A stretch of DNA of 64,000 nucleotides from Hirudo medicinalis (lineage: Eukaryota > Annelida > Clitellata > Hirudinida > Hirudinidae), in NCBI GenBank assembly GCA_011800805.1, contig MPNW01000080.1:26460-90459 (forward strand), given 5' to 3'. This document shows, one piece after another, positions 52,569 through 63,879 of the stretch (position 1 is the first letter of the stretch; each line of letters opens with the position of its first letter). Made by a program: the position numbers and the translations under genes. The notes under the pieces were generated by a model. That model saw only the letters and a list, made by a program, of their open reading frames with translations, searched no databases and was not told where the DNA came from.

Positions 52569-54188
52569 ATGGCATCGAAAAGCTGTTTAGGGAAGGCTTT
52601 AATTAGAGATAGATTTGGCAACAAAAGACAAAATGCAAAGTCTTCATTTCTCCATACTACGGAATTGAATGATGGAATCGATTTCAATAAAGTTAATTTC
52701 AAGTCGGTGACGGAACAAAGCACCTTAGATGATTTTCTTTACAGTGCAGCAATGGCAGAAACTCAATTTATTGCCGAGAGACGAGACGTCAACATCATTT
52801 CGTCGGATGATTTGGGTCCTTCAATTGAAGAGATTGAAAGGAATGCCAAGATTCAAATGGAGCATAGATCTTCACTGAGAGTGCCAAGAAGACCTGCCTG
52901 GGATGCTACAACGACGCCACAAGAACTAGACGAAATGGAAAGGCAAGCTTTCCTTGAATGGCGTCATTCCTTGAGCATTTTGGGAGAAACAGAGGGGATA
53001 ATCATCACACCATATGAAAGGAACTTAGAATTCTGGAGGCAATTGTGGAGGGTCATCGAGAGGAGCGATGTCGTGGTTCAAATTGTTGATGCCAGAAACC
53101 CACTTCTATTTCGATGCGAAGATCTTGAAGCTTATGTGAAAGAAGTTGACAGTAACAAAATTAATGTGATTCTCATAAACAAAGCTGATTTCTTGACTGA
53201 ATCTCAAAGGAGACATTGGCTAGACTACTTCAAGGGTCAGGATCTGATGATTTATTTCTTCTCAGCATTGAATGAATTAGAAGAATCTGATGAAGAACCG
53301 ATAGAAACCACTGACACTTCGGTTCTGAGCAGGGCACAGTTGCTGGAGTGTTTCAGGAATTTGGGAAAGAAATTGAAGGGCGAAGAAGAACTTGTTACTG
53401 TGGGTTTGATTGGTTACCCAAACGTTGGAAAAAGTTCAACTCTCAATGCATTGCTAAAAGAAAGAATAGTACCAGATGAATCAAAGTCCAAGCATTATCA
53501 AGCTGCTACAAGCTCAACTCCAGGAAAGACCAAGCACTTCCAGACAATTTTCATCGACGAGTGGCTCCTTCTTTGCGATTGTCCGGGTCTCGTCATGCCG
53601 AACTTCGTTTCTTCGAAAGCCGACATGATCACCAACGGAATCCTTCCGATCGATCAGATGCAAGACCACCTGCCTCCCGTGGCATTGGTGTGCAAGAACA
53701 TTCCGAGGAGATTGTTGGAGAACACCTACGGCATCATGTTGGACCTCGTCGACGACGAATTGCCAGGAGATGCTCCCGATCCTCAGCGACTCCTGAAAGC
53801 TTATGCCAGGGTGAGAGGCTTCATGACTCACAAGGGCGTGCCCGATTCATCGAGAGCCGCAAGGATCATCTTGAAGGACTACGTGAACGGGAAACTTTGC
53901 TACTGCACCTGTCCTCCGAAGGTCAGCGAAGAAGAGTACGGGTCGAGGCCTCTCGTGCCCGACAACATCGAAGTCTTCATGTCTCCTGAAGAAGTCGAGG
54001 CCACAAAGAAAGCCAAAATGCCAAAGGGAATGGTGGACTTTGTGAACCTGAAAAAGATAGAGTTATTTCAGAGGTCTATCGACAAGAAGGCATTGGCTCA
54101 AGAGCAGATGTTGTCAAAGAAGCACTTCAACAAAAACAAGAGGACAAAGCTTCGAAGGCTGTACAAGGATAACTATGATTCTGACTAA
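52569..54188 (+). CDS. LSG1: LSG1 large-subunit GTPase, intronless
   Basis: Circularly permuted cytoplasmic GTPase; the family releases the export adaptor NMD3 from 60S ribosomal subunits. Single exon, 539 residues. The ATG at 52569 (MASKSCLGKALIRDRF) was chosen over an in-frame ATG 24 codons upstream, because family members start close to LG.AL.R. Visible motifs: HTTELNDGIDFNKVNFKSVT and STLDDFL near the N-terminus; G4 NKAD at about residue 204; G1 GYPNVGKSS at about 282; G2-like STPGKTKHFQT; G3 DCPG at about 337. The G4-G1-G3 order is the circular permutation expected. C-terminus Lys/Arg-rich. Human LSG1 is longer (about 658) because of an acidic insert that is short here. Confidence 0.95.
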   Translation: MASKSCLGKALIRDRFGNKRQNAKSSFLHTTELNDGIDFNKVNFKSVTEQSTLDDFLYSAAMAETQFIAERRDVNIISSDDLGPSIEEIERNAKIQMEHRSSLRVPRRPAWDATTTPQELDEMERQAFLEWRHSLSILGETEGIIITPYERNLEFWRQLWRVIERSDVVVQIVDARNPLLFRCEDLEAYVKEVDSNKINVILINKADFLTESQRRHWLDYFKGQDLMIYFFSALNELEESDEEPIETTDTSVLSRAQLLECFRNLGKKLKGEEELVTVGLIGYPNVGKSSTLNALLKERIVPDESKSKHYQAATSSTPGKTKHFQTIFIDEWLLLCDCPGLVMPNFVSSKADMITNGILPIDQMQDHLPPVALVCKNIPRRLLENTYGIMLDLVDDELPGDAPDPQRLLKAYARVRGFMTHKGVPDSSRAARIILKDYVNGKLCYCTCPPKVSEEEYGSRPLVPDNIEVFMSPEEVEATKKAKMPKGMVDFVNLKKIELFQRSIDKKALAQEQMLSKKHFNKNKRTKLRRLYKDNYDSD

Positions 54189-54232
54189 CACCTGCTAATT
54201 CAAACACTTAATTACTTATTCAAATTATCTTA

Positions 54233-54238
54233 AATAAA
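54233..54238 (+). terminator. Polyadenylation signal AATAAA of LSG1
   Basis: Canonical hexamer 45 nt after the stop codon. Confidence 0.6.
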
Positions 54239-54402
54239 TTTCTTATTTTAATTGTCTAGAATATCATTGGATTCCGAGTTAGGTTCAGAATTTTTGTTTG
54301 CAACAGAACAAGCTTTACCTTTATGTCAGTACTTGTTGATTTTCTGCTTGAATACATTTTTATAGGAACAGAAAATTAAACCAGCTTTTTTGTTGAGTTT
54401 CA

Positions 54403-54814
54403 AATTTGCAAAGCGCCATCTGTGGAAAGGCCGACACGTTTCAGGTGGATTATTGCGATGTGAAACCGACTTTGCAGTGTGGGACCCGGAGTCGTCCGAT
54501 GACAAGTGTTACTTTGGAATGGGTCGGCGACCTGCTTCTCTTTGTTTTCTCCACCTTTCCACACATTTATTTTTTTCTTTGTTTTATTTCTTTATAGCAA
54601 GGGATTTTGTGTTTTCGTTAACTTAATTTTGGTGGAAATTATGTTTAAATATTTTGTGAAGATGCCTGGTGTGACTCAAGTCTACTACATTTGAGACCCT
54701 GTCAACTGTAGCGACATCGGCATTGACGACGAAGACGAGTTCGCTACAAAGTTTATTTACAACAACGGCAACAATGCTCCGACTGACAACATAACTGCTG
54801 GAGTAGCAGCGTAG
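54403..54814 (+). CDS. Possible small Cys-containing gene or gene fragment
   Basis: One frame reads SAICGKADTFQVDYCDVKPT then LQCGTRSRPMTSVTLEW before a GTCGGC donor-like site near 54529. About 160 bases on, after an acceptor-like TTTGAG, another stretch reads DPVNCSDIGIDDEDEF then ATKFIYNNGNNAPT and ends at a TAG (54812). Both look protein-like and secreted in style, but the two pieces do not join in an obvious phase. I do not recognise a family. Confidence 0.25.
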
Positions 54815-54856
54815 CGACGTAGCAGGAAGAGTAGGAGAGAGAAGGGAAGAATGCCT

Positions 54857-54912
54857 TTTATTTATTTATTTATTTGATTAAAGTCCGTTGCATGACTAAG
54901 ATGATTTGGACT
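54857..54912 (-). mobile_element. Retroposon 3' tail with (AAAT)n, antisense
   Basis: Third copy of the tail: (TTTA)n then GATTAAAGTCCGTTGCATGA and CTAAGATGATTTGGACT, nearly identical to 43176-43243. Confidence 0.7.
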
Positions 54913-55109
54913 GCACAGATGGTTAAGGATCTGGAGTTTATATTTGCGGTCCTTGTGGGTTAGCAGTAGTTTATGAATTTGACTAATATTATAAACGGCG
55001 AAAATTAACCACGTGATATGATCGATGGTATTATCATAAATTTCGATAGAATATCAAACAAAAGTAGTTAAGTTGTTATCACTAGAAACTTATCGATACC
55101 CAGGCGTGT

Positions 55110-55180
55110 GCGCCGCTGGTGTAATGGTATCATGCGAGATTCCCATTCTCGCGACCCGGGTTCGATTCCCGGGCGGCGCA
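55110..55180 (+). tRNA. tRNA-Gly(CCC)
   Basis: 71-nt cloverleaf: acceptor stem GCGCCGC/GCGGCGC, box A TGGTGTAATGGTA, anticodon stem GCGAG/CTCGC with CCC at 55142-55144, and box B GGTTCGATTCC. It matches animal tRNA-Gly(CCC) almost base for base. A T4 run at about 55190 can serve as the RNA polymerase III stop. All stems pair, so it is likely functional. Confidence 0.95.
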
Positions 55181-56173
55181 TGGAGTCCCTTTTGTCTTTA
55201 TTGGTGAACAGGATGTTATTTGAGAAGGCAGTTATTGTAATAATATAATTTAAATTAATTAGAATGTGATTAATCAAGCTCCAACAAATCATTCCAAGTG
55301 TAATATCGCAGCAATTAATAACAATGACTTGGTATATTTTTGTAATGACGTTCAAACAAAACTTCAAGATCACATCGAAAGTTAATAATTTGATGGGCGA
55401 ATGAGTCTCAAACAAATCAAGAGTTACTTGATATTATTTGGCTTAAGTAATGAAAAGTTAGGCAAGTTATTGAAATATCTCCTGCTTTAATCTCATCTTG
55501 AAACGACCCCCTAAACAAGGTGACGTCTACAGTGTCTTCTCACATCCTATTTTGTTAAGGTGGTGGTGGTGGTGGTGGTAGTGGCGGTGATGATTGGTGG
55601 TTTATTAACGTTATGTTAAGCTTTATTGAGGTAAACACTGTGTACATGTCAGAGGTGTTTCACAAACCTGTTTTGTGACTTATTTGTGAATATTTACCAA
55701 TCTATGATAATTGATCATTAATTTTACCTACCTTTTTAATTAATTAATTTAAAATAAGCCTCACATTCAAAATCACACTTAAAAATCCGATTCCCACTCA
55801 CTTTATTTTCAGGCGGCCAACAATTTATGAAAAGTTTCTGTTTGTTCGTTTCCAACATTTTTATGAAAGGCCATGTTGCTTTGACCTTTTATTGTGACCT
55901 TTTCTCATGTTTATTGATCAGTTAGGACCAGGGTTTCTTTCCGATGTGAATCGGGGGGGGGGGGCATTTCAAGAGTTTGGAGAGGGCAATTTTTGTACCA
56001 AATATCGATTTGAAATCAAATAATTTGTCAGTTCAATAAAAGGATTTTAACTAGCAACACCATACAAACATAATAAAAATCAATCACAAGCTAAAATAAA
56101 AAGAATTGTCGGAAAATGAAATTTTCAAAGAAATCTTATCGCCGATGTTTTTTAAAGCATATTTTTAAATCTA

Positions 56174-56340
56174 CTACTCTTGAAAATCTTCCATTGGAAC
56201 TTCAGGTCCTTCAATGCTTACGATCATACAATTATGATCACACAATGAATTAAACTTTCTGGTATCATTCCATTTCTTGCCTTGTTGAGGATCCTTGAGG
56301 ATCCTGTTCGTTATACTAAACGATCTCTCAGGAGAGAGAG
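56174..56340 (-). pseudogene. hAT transposase C-terminal remnant
   Basis: The reverse strand reads LSPERSFSITNRILKD then several further residues to a stop. The ERSFS block is the hallmark of the hAT dimerisation domain at the transposase C-terminus. Everything upstream is missing. Confidence 0.45.
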
Positions 56341-56354
56341 GCAGTTGTTACTGG

Positions 56355-56369
56355 CAGTGGCGGATTTAG
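56355..56369 (+). mobile_element. hAT-type terminal inverted repeat remnant
   Basis: CAGTGGCGGATTTAG is a common hAT-like terminus in animals. It abuts the transposase remnant but faces away from it, suggesting a nested or rearranged insertion. No partner end was found. Confidence 0.35.
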
Positions 56370-56845
56370 AGGGAGATGACTATGCCCCCCCCCCCGTGAC
56401 TTTTAAAATCTTAGATAAAAAAAAATCTATTTTAATTAAATAGATTTATTTTATTTCAATAATTTACTATTTTGGACGAAAATAGTAGCTGTGGTAAAGC
56501 TATTAGAATTGTCGTTGATCCATTGTTGTAGTCTTGTAACTTCTCAAAAATATCACCATTAACTAGGTAACGGTGGGTAAAATGGCATCAAGTTAAAGAA
56601 GTTGGTCGAGCAATATCAAATTTTATAGTATTTATGTATTGATATGCTATAAATTGGGCAGACAATGATTTACATTCAAACGAATTATTTAATTCCTTTC
56701 GGCTATACGACCAATCACAACAGCTGGTTTAATCTTCGGGTTACGATGCTAGCTGAAAGACCGAATGGACTATTCCTTAGGATGCATGTCTTCACCTGTG
56801 TTAAAAAAGACAAGGTTCAGAGTTAATGTCAAGTCTTCAATTATT

Positions 56846-57151
56846 TTACTCCTGCAATCCGAGTGTCGAGCTGCGAATATTGGAGAATGAGCGTTCATGT
56901 CCCGCACCCCTGGCGTCTTGGTCATACAGAATCTTTTCCAGTTCCTCTCTAGAAAAGAACCTACCGGGTGGCACATAAATATTTATAATGTTAAGCCTCT
57001 TTAATCTCGTGATAACAGTTGTTGGTAGACACTGCTGTTCTGTGATGTAATGGCGGAACTGTGAGCCAGGCCTTCCCTCACACAGGTCAGAATACACCAC
57101 AAGCATGTCTGTCATTCTGTCTGTCCAATCGTTCGATTTGATATCCTTCAA
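56846..57151 (-). pseudogene. LINE endonuclease-region remnant
   Basis: The reverse strand has CEGRPGSQFRHYI, then INIYVPPGRFFSREELEKIL, resembling the GRPGGG and NVYIPPG motifs of LINE apurinic-type endonucleases. Open for 101 codons but isolated from any reverse transcriptase. Confidence 0.45.
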
Positions 57152-57678
57152 CCTTGAAGGTGTGCTTGTTTTGACCGAATACCCTGACGATTACGCTCTT
57201 GGCCTGCTTATATTCACTCAGCTGGCCATTCTAATTAAATACGCAAAATGTTTCCCTCCACCGCCAATCATAACGACTCGCGGCATAACGCAGACGAACA
57301 TTCAGACCCATCGCTCAAACAAAACAAACTCCTCACAAAGAAATAAATACGAACAACAAAATTAAAACGTCATGTCACTGACAAGAACAATGAAAGTCTT
57401 ATGTTTTGTTTTGCCAAGGATTAATAAATTGTTTAAAAGAAAAAATATTTTATTCTGTTTTGTTTCTAAACATTCGCTAGATGGCAGGCAACAATGAGAA
57501 TATTTAAAAATTAAGAAGATTTTAAAGGCGATTTTAAATTAATTATTGTAATACTAATAACAACAGTAATAACAACAACAACAACAATAATAATAATAAC
57601 ATTAATAGCAATAACAACATTAATAAATTTGACTTGTGTCAGAGCTTCTGAAAGAAGTGCAAGCAAACAGCTAGAAAA

Positions 57679-57960
57679 GAAATCCTGGAAATGTTCAGAA
57701 TTGTCAAGAAAGTTGAAGATTCTTCAAAACCAAGACCCTTGTTGATCAAGGTTCAACTTGTAGAAATTGATTCTGGATAACAGAAACAAATTGAGAGAAT
57801 GTGAACAATTCAAGAAAGTAATCCTGAGTCAAGAAAGTCTACCAGAAAGGAGAAAGCAACAAGTGGGTGACCAGAATCAGGGGACAACTTGGTGCCCTCC
57901 ATGCTGTTGCTTACAGAAGAAGATTGGTTGAATCAAAATAACAGAATTACATTAACGTTC
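57679..57960 (+). pseudogene. LINE ORF1-like remnant
   Basis: EILEMFRIVKKVEDSSKPRP then LLIKVQLVE, followed after a frameshift by a Lys/Arg-rich ILSQESLPERRKQQ piece. This resembles the 'RPRPLLVKF ... DLT..R...' pattern of ORF1-type proteins. Several stops. Confidence 0.35.
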
Positions 57961-58611
57961 TTTGATATCTGATGAATTTTTGATTTCTGGTGATCATTAC
58001 CGATGCCAACCCGTGCAAGCAATGGATCTCAATTTGAGTTTGAATAAATAAAAAGATGGAACAAGATTCCTTCATAAAAGAGTAGTAAATCCTTCAAGAG
58101 GAAACAAAGCATTGGAAATTATCGCTTTGTACTCCAGCGGACATCCAAAACGATCCTACATTTTCATTAGGTTTTTCCATCATCTCTTCTCTACAACTTC
58201 TTTAACAAATGGTCTGAAATTTTTCTACTGAATGACGCTCGGATTTTTAAAATGTGATGTTTTCTTCGATGTTTAAATAAACAATAATGTGGCTCGTTAT
58301 TCAATTCATTCTCATCTTTGAAACTCGTTAAGTTTTATTTCATGTGGTATTCCAGGCCTAAAAAAATATGCCTTTTTCCTTGTTATTGTAAAACATAAAG
58401 TCTAAAACAAGTCATGTAGTCTAATTGCGTGCTATGCAAGTGAAAATCAGAACGCAATAAGTGCAAAAATAATGATCATAAGGCCCCAATAATAAATTAT
58501 GAATTTTGAATCGTTCAATTTAAATCTCCTTCGAAATCAATTTTGCTCATATCTTTATTATTTACGACCTCCAAATACGGGCAATTACCTGCTCTCAAAG
58601 AACCGGGTGAT

Positions 58612-58680
58612 CAGGAGGATGCTCCCGCAACGGGACTCGAACTCGCCATCGCGAGTGACGAATTCTCAAGCCATGCGGGA
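58612..58680 (-). mobile_element. tRNA-Glu-like SINE (family B), degraded copy
   Basis: The reverse complement has TCCCGCATGG, CACTCGCGATGGCGAG, GAGTTCGAGTCCCGTTGCGG and GAGCA. It lacks part of the D-arm seen at 38922. The sequence after it still resembles the body following that copy. Confidence 0.55.
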
Positions 58681-59206
58681 ACAAAATGCTCCTCGCTTCC
58701 AATGGAATGCTCTCGAATTTAAAGCTGGTATGCGATGTTGGAAAAGGTGAAAGTTGGAAATAGTTGTCCTAGGAATGTCACAGAGAATGACGTGTGCAAA
58801 TTTCAAGACGCTATCGTTCACCGTTTGGGAGGAGTTCTTGGGACAGACAAACATACATACGAACGTTTTGTTTTACGTAATAAATTCCATAATATCATTT
58901 GATAATAATTATTCAATAACATAATTAATGTTAGAATTCAACATTAAGAATATTTAAAAAATAAATAAGACAAAAATCACATAATCAATGTTTTTCAGAA
59001 ACGATGAATTCACAATGTTTAGTTCAGTCGCCAGGTGGACATCCACGCATGATTTTCAATTTTCCATTTCATCGAGTCACCAACTCGATGACAGGAATAA
59101 AATTACATTTTAATTATAAATTATATTCTAATTTATATTATTACAATTTGACTTGTTAATAATTTATATTTAATTATATTTAAATTATTAATAATTTAAT
59201 TTATAC

Positions 59207-59237
<31 letters not shown>

Positions 59238-59949
59238 ACATATATAATAAAATATATATTATTAAAATAAATATTATTATTACAAAAAATTATTATATGT
59301 TTATTATGTTTAATTTCCAAATCGCATCTATTGCGATATTCGTGCAACTTCTGCTGCCAAATTAAATAAAAAAAAAACTTTCAAAGACCAATCTTGGGTT
59401 TAATGGGTTTCCACTTGACAGAACATGAGGTCACGCTTGAGTTATTGGAGAATATCGAGTCACTGAAGCGGAACCAACCAACGGAAGAGCAGAATATCGG
59501 CCATGCGATTTATGGAAATTACTTGAATAAATTATAATGAGATGTCGTTAATTAAATGCTGGTCATTAGCACGAAATAAAGACTAATTAAAAAATATATT
59601 ATTGATAATTTTAAATTTTAAATATTCAAGAGGAAGACAAGATGAAACAATCACCGCGTTATTACAATATTTTTTATTATGATCGTTAATATTATTATTA
59701 TTACTGCTATTATCATGGCGCCGATACGGAAGAAGGTGGCGATGGCTGGGATTATGGCTTTATAACGGGCTTAATAGTTGGAGTGGATCTCTTAATGTAA
59801 GTTTTATTGGCGGGAAAAAATATGTTGCACTTCCATCGCTACTTGATGAATATTTCAGAAAATCGAAGCTAAAAATATCAACCAATGAACGTACGTGGTG
59901 CAGGCCGTAAAATCTTTCATGAATCAAAAGCACAAAAAATTCACAGCAA

Positions 59950-60215
59950 CAATAACAACGCCGTACCTACGCCTGGCCGATCACGTGACGATTAACGATT
60001 GGGCGGGAAAGTTGACGTGGGCGTGGCGTCGAGCTGTGATTAGCACCGCCTACTTTCTAATTCATCAATGAAATCTACTTCGCCGGCGCCGTCTGATTGG
60101 TCGTTTAATTCTCGAATTTCCGCCCATTTTTAGAGTTGAGTCCACTTGGGAATCTCGATAGCTCCGCCCACGTCACCGCTGGGACGGAAAAACGTACGAA
60201 AATTTAAACTTCACA
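59950..60215 (+). promoter_or_regulatory. CpG-rich promoter of the COE/EBF gene
   Basis: GC-rich island in AT-rich DNA with an E-box TCACGTGA (59981), GC boxes GGGCGG (60001) and CTCCGCCCAC, an inverted CCAAT box (ATTGG, 60096) and CGCCGGCGCC. It ends just upstream of a probable first exon with donor AAG|gtgcgt. Confidence 0.65.
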
Positions 60216-60231
60216 CTCAGTCTTTCTGAAG
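60205..60231 (+). other. Probable 5' untranslated exon end of COE/EBF
   Basis: ACTTCACACTCAGTCTTTCT then GAAG and donor gtgcgt, immediately downstream of the CpG-rich promoter. The next acceptor in line is at 61628. Transcription start not determinable. Confidence 0.45.
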
Positions 60232-60493
60232 GTGCGTTTCGATTTTGTTGCTTGTTTTTCTGCTTCGTTCTTTTCTTGTCTAATGGTGTGGAGATTCTAT
60301 TGGCTCTCAATTAGGATTAATTAATTATTAAACATAATTATTAAAATAATTTCTCATCTCCTGTCAGTAATTACCGGTCTTGGAGGCCAATTTCAATCGA
60401 CGCATTCATCTGGTTGGTGATTGAAATCACCACGTGGAATCCAATGAAGTTTTCCGATTCGAAATTAGAACAAAGAATTGAAAGTCCGAGCCA

Positions 60494-60600
60494 AGGAGTG
60501 AGAGTGAGTGAAATTGTGAGTGGAGGAGTGAGAGTGAGTGAAATTGTGACTGTAGGAGTGAGAGTGAATGAAGTCGTGAGTGGAGGAGTGAGATGGTGAG
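60494..60600 (+). repeat. 36-bp tandem repeat, three copies
   Basis: GGAGTGAGAGTGAGTGAA-type units in the first intron of the COE gene. Confidence 0.85.
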
Positions 60601-61628
60601 TTGACGGGAGAGAGGTCGCCGGGTAGAAATCCTGGAAAAATTCAATGTCAAGTCAGGTATTGATACGACTTGGATGAGATGAACACAATCTGCTCTCAAG
60701 TTTTACGAATTGTTCCTCACCAACCTCTGCTGGAATTACTCTCGTCAAGGTCGAATGGAAAGATCTGCAATTGTAAATTATTATTTTTGCTCCGATTAAA
60801 CCTACCTACACCTGACCGACTTAGCGGAATAATTGGACGACACGAGGTAAGGTCACACGTTGAGGGAGGAAAGTACTTTATCAACGAGGAATTCATCTGA
60901 CCGGATGAATTCAAATCAATTCATTTGGTATTTAAATAAATCAATAAAAATTTTTCTTAATTCAAATGCATTATATTATTATTATTATTATTATTATTAT
61001 TAAATTATGTTTAAATGTTGGAAATAATTTGCAGCAATTTATTTTTCTGTGGGAGAGAATAAAAAGGATTTAAAATATTTTATGAACATTTAAAGTTTTT
61101 ATAATTTAATTATCCCAGAATTTAATTATCCCACATTTAGCAAGAATTTCATTTTGATATATTACAAAATACAACCTCCTCATTTCCTTAAAAGTACATA
61201 AAATATTTAATGTTATGGAATTTACAATAATTAACGAATTTAAATTTTATATTTCAATAATGCTTTTAAATTAACATATCAATCCATAAAGATTTTAAGA
61301 ATAATTAAACTGTAAATGGGTTACATTGATTTATTAATGGTATTAATATTTTAATAATAATTAATAATATTAATTAATGTTAAATTAAAATATTAAATTA
61401 ATAATTTTATTCTTATTATCAAATGAATCATCCGTAGAGATGATTTTGAAAAATTTGTGTTTTATTCTCATAATAAACATGTTTATTTGATTATTCAGTT
61501 TATTTTATTCAGTTTATTATCAGTCAGATTATTTATGATTTTTAACTTATAAAACGTTGACATTTAAACAGCATAATATTACAAAATACACGAAAAGGTC
61601 AGCAGTTCAATATACGTGAATATTTCAG

Positions 61629-62776
61629 GCTGAAAGAACAAACATGTCCAAAGTGTCGGAATTACGTTGACAGTCGTAATCACCAGCCTCAGCATCAACC
61701 ACATCATCATCATCATCATCATCATCGTCATCATCGTCATCATCATCATCACTAACTATAACATCTTTATCATTACTATCATAATCACAACAATCATCAT
61801 CATCATCATCATCAAGAATGAACATGTTCGGTCTCCAAGACTCACTCCATCACCGAAGCTCAAGTTCCCTGAAGAACTTCAAGGAAGAACCCCTCATTGG
61901 ACAACTCCACGGCACCGTCAGGAGTTGGATGCAAACGTCAGCTGCTGTCGTCGAATCTCAGATCAAGTAGTTGCCGCTGCTGCTGCTGTTTTTGCTCAAA
62001 ACTGTTCACATAAATAGATTTTATCCAGTATTATTAATAATAATAATAATAATAATAATAGCAAAATTAATAAATAATAATAATAATAAGAAGAAGAGTA
62101 ACAACATTAATTAATAATAATATTAATAATAATAATAATAATGTAAGGTAATAAAATAATTATATTTATAATAAACAATAAACAATCAACAATAAAACCA
62201 AACTGATTAAATAAATTGACGTCGGACGATAAAAGGTTTTAAAGAAGAGAAATTTATAAATGATTTATAAATATTTGTTTATTTATTTATATATTTATTT
62301 ATATTTATAAATATTTATAAACATGTCATATGTAAACATTTATTTGTATTTACTTATATTAATTATTTTAACTCGTAATTATTAAAAATTTACATCTATT
62401 TAGCGCTCAGTTCGATAATATTTCATAATATTTCATAATATTTCATGGTTGATCCCCGCCATTATTCTGTATTTCTTCCACGGCTTGAGAAACATCGAAT
62501 TCACAATGATTTTAAATGATTTTAATTAAATATGAAATGAATAACATTAAAATATAAATTTTTATGATGTAATAATTTGCACTCTTCGTAAATAAACAGA
62601 AGCAGATTTATTGGAGTTGAAGCATTGTTGAAATGTAACTGTTGTTGTTGTTGTTGCTAACATCGTTAACATCGTGTGAGCTTCAATGTCATCGTCATCA
62701 TCATAACAGCCCTCTTAATCGTCATCGTCAGCGTCATTGTCGTAACCATCATCATCGCAATCATCATCATAATCGT

Positions 62777-62865
<89 letters not shown>

Positions 62866-62935
62866 CCATCACATCACCATCATCATCATCATCATCACAC
62901 ACATCATCATCATCATCATCANATTATTATTATTG

Positions 62936-62990
<55 letters not shown>

Positions 62991-62996
62991 CGTTAC

Positions 62997-63074
<78 letters not shown>

Positions 63075-63831
63075 AATAACAAGTGGAAATGGATCTAGGA
63101 AACACAAATATTAATCATAATTACTTTTACTGCTAAGAGACATTCTTGTCGAGACTAAGAAATGTGATGTGACCATATGATGATAATATGAAGATATATG
63201 ATGTGACCTGTCAACCAATCACAAATTGCAATGATTTTCATTGGTCTAACAATTAAATATTTTATGAAAAACCAAAGTGTATTTAATAAGTAATTACAAT
63301 TAATTTAATATTTAATAAGTATTTAATAAATAATCATAATTAATTATTAAATATTGTTAATTATTATTGTTATTGTTATTATTATTAATATTATTATTAT
63401 TATTAATATTATTATTATTATGTAGCTATTGTCATATATTATTATATAGTGATATTATACTTATTATTACTTATATGGCGTGATTTTATAATTATTATTA
63501 TTACATATTATTGCAATGATTGTTTGTATTTTCATGTTTAAGACAAAGTGAGAACACTTTCCAGTGAATATGTAATTGATGTAATCACGAACAACGACCA
63601 GCTAAATGAATAAACATGTAAACAAAAACATTGAGCTGCGATTAATAATTAATGAGGCTAATAAATATTCATGACAGCATCGGTCTGGGCAGGGCTCACT
63701 TCGAGAAGCAGCCTCCAAGCAACCTGAGGAAGAGTAACTTCTTCCACTTCGTCCTCGCTCTCTACGACAGACATGGACAGCCCGTTGAGGTTGAGAGGAC
63801 TGCTTTCATTGACTTCGTCGAAAAGGAGAGG
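61629..63831 (+). CDS. EBF: COE/EBF (collier/Olf1/EBF) transcription factor, first two coding exons
   Basis: Helix-loop-helix transcription factor with a unique DNA-binding domain, used in neural and mesodermal specification. Exon 61629-61966 (acceptor aatatttcag) has ATG at 61818: [17 protein letters not shown], then [18 protein letters not shown], clearly the MFGIQES...KEEPL...RTWMQ start of vertebrate EBF. Donor AA|gtagtt gives codon phase 2, matching exon 63678-63831: [20 protein letters not shown], then [15 protein letters not shown], then [13 protein letters not shown], the start of the DNA-binding domain. A second in-frame ATG at 61824 (MFGLQ) matches the vertebrate start better. The gene continues beyond the window; zinc knuckle, IPT and HLH are not visible. 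Confidence 0.93.
61644..61670 (+). promoter_or_regulatory. Upstream ORF in the COE 5' UTR
   Basis: ATG-TCC-AAA ... CGT-TGA, eight codons plus stop, in frame with but terminated before the main ATG. It is followed by a CAT/ATC triplet array (about 61700-61813) that ends at the main start codon. Confidence 0.4.
62767..62921 (+). repeat. (CAT)n array in COE intron
   Basis: About 50 mostly uninterrupted triplets. An N at 62922 marks the junction with the following TTA array. Confidence 0.95.
62923..63073 (+). repeat. (TTA)n array in COE intron
   Basis: About 50 triplets with TTG/TTACTATCG interruptions, directly abutting the CAT array. Confidence 0.95.
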
Positions 63832-63879
63832 GTTGGTTTTGTGGAATTAAATAAATCACTGTTGTTGATATTTTCATTG

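Larger units (their letters stand above)
55181..59940. other. Intergenic graveyard of mobile elements
   Basis: No intact gene. It holds fragments of hAT and LINE elements and a SINE (listed separately), G and C homopolymer runs at 55950 and 56385, a GGT triplet run at 55560, and long (TA)n at 59210-59240. Confidence 0.5.
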
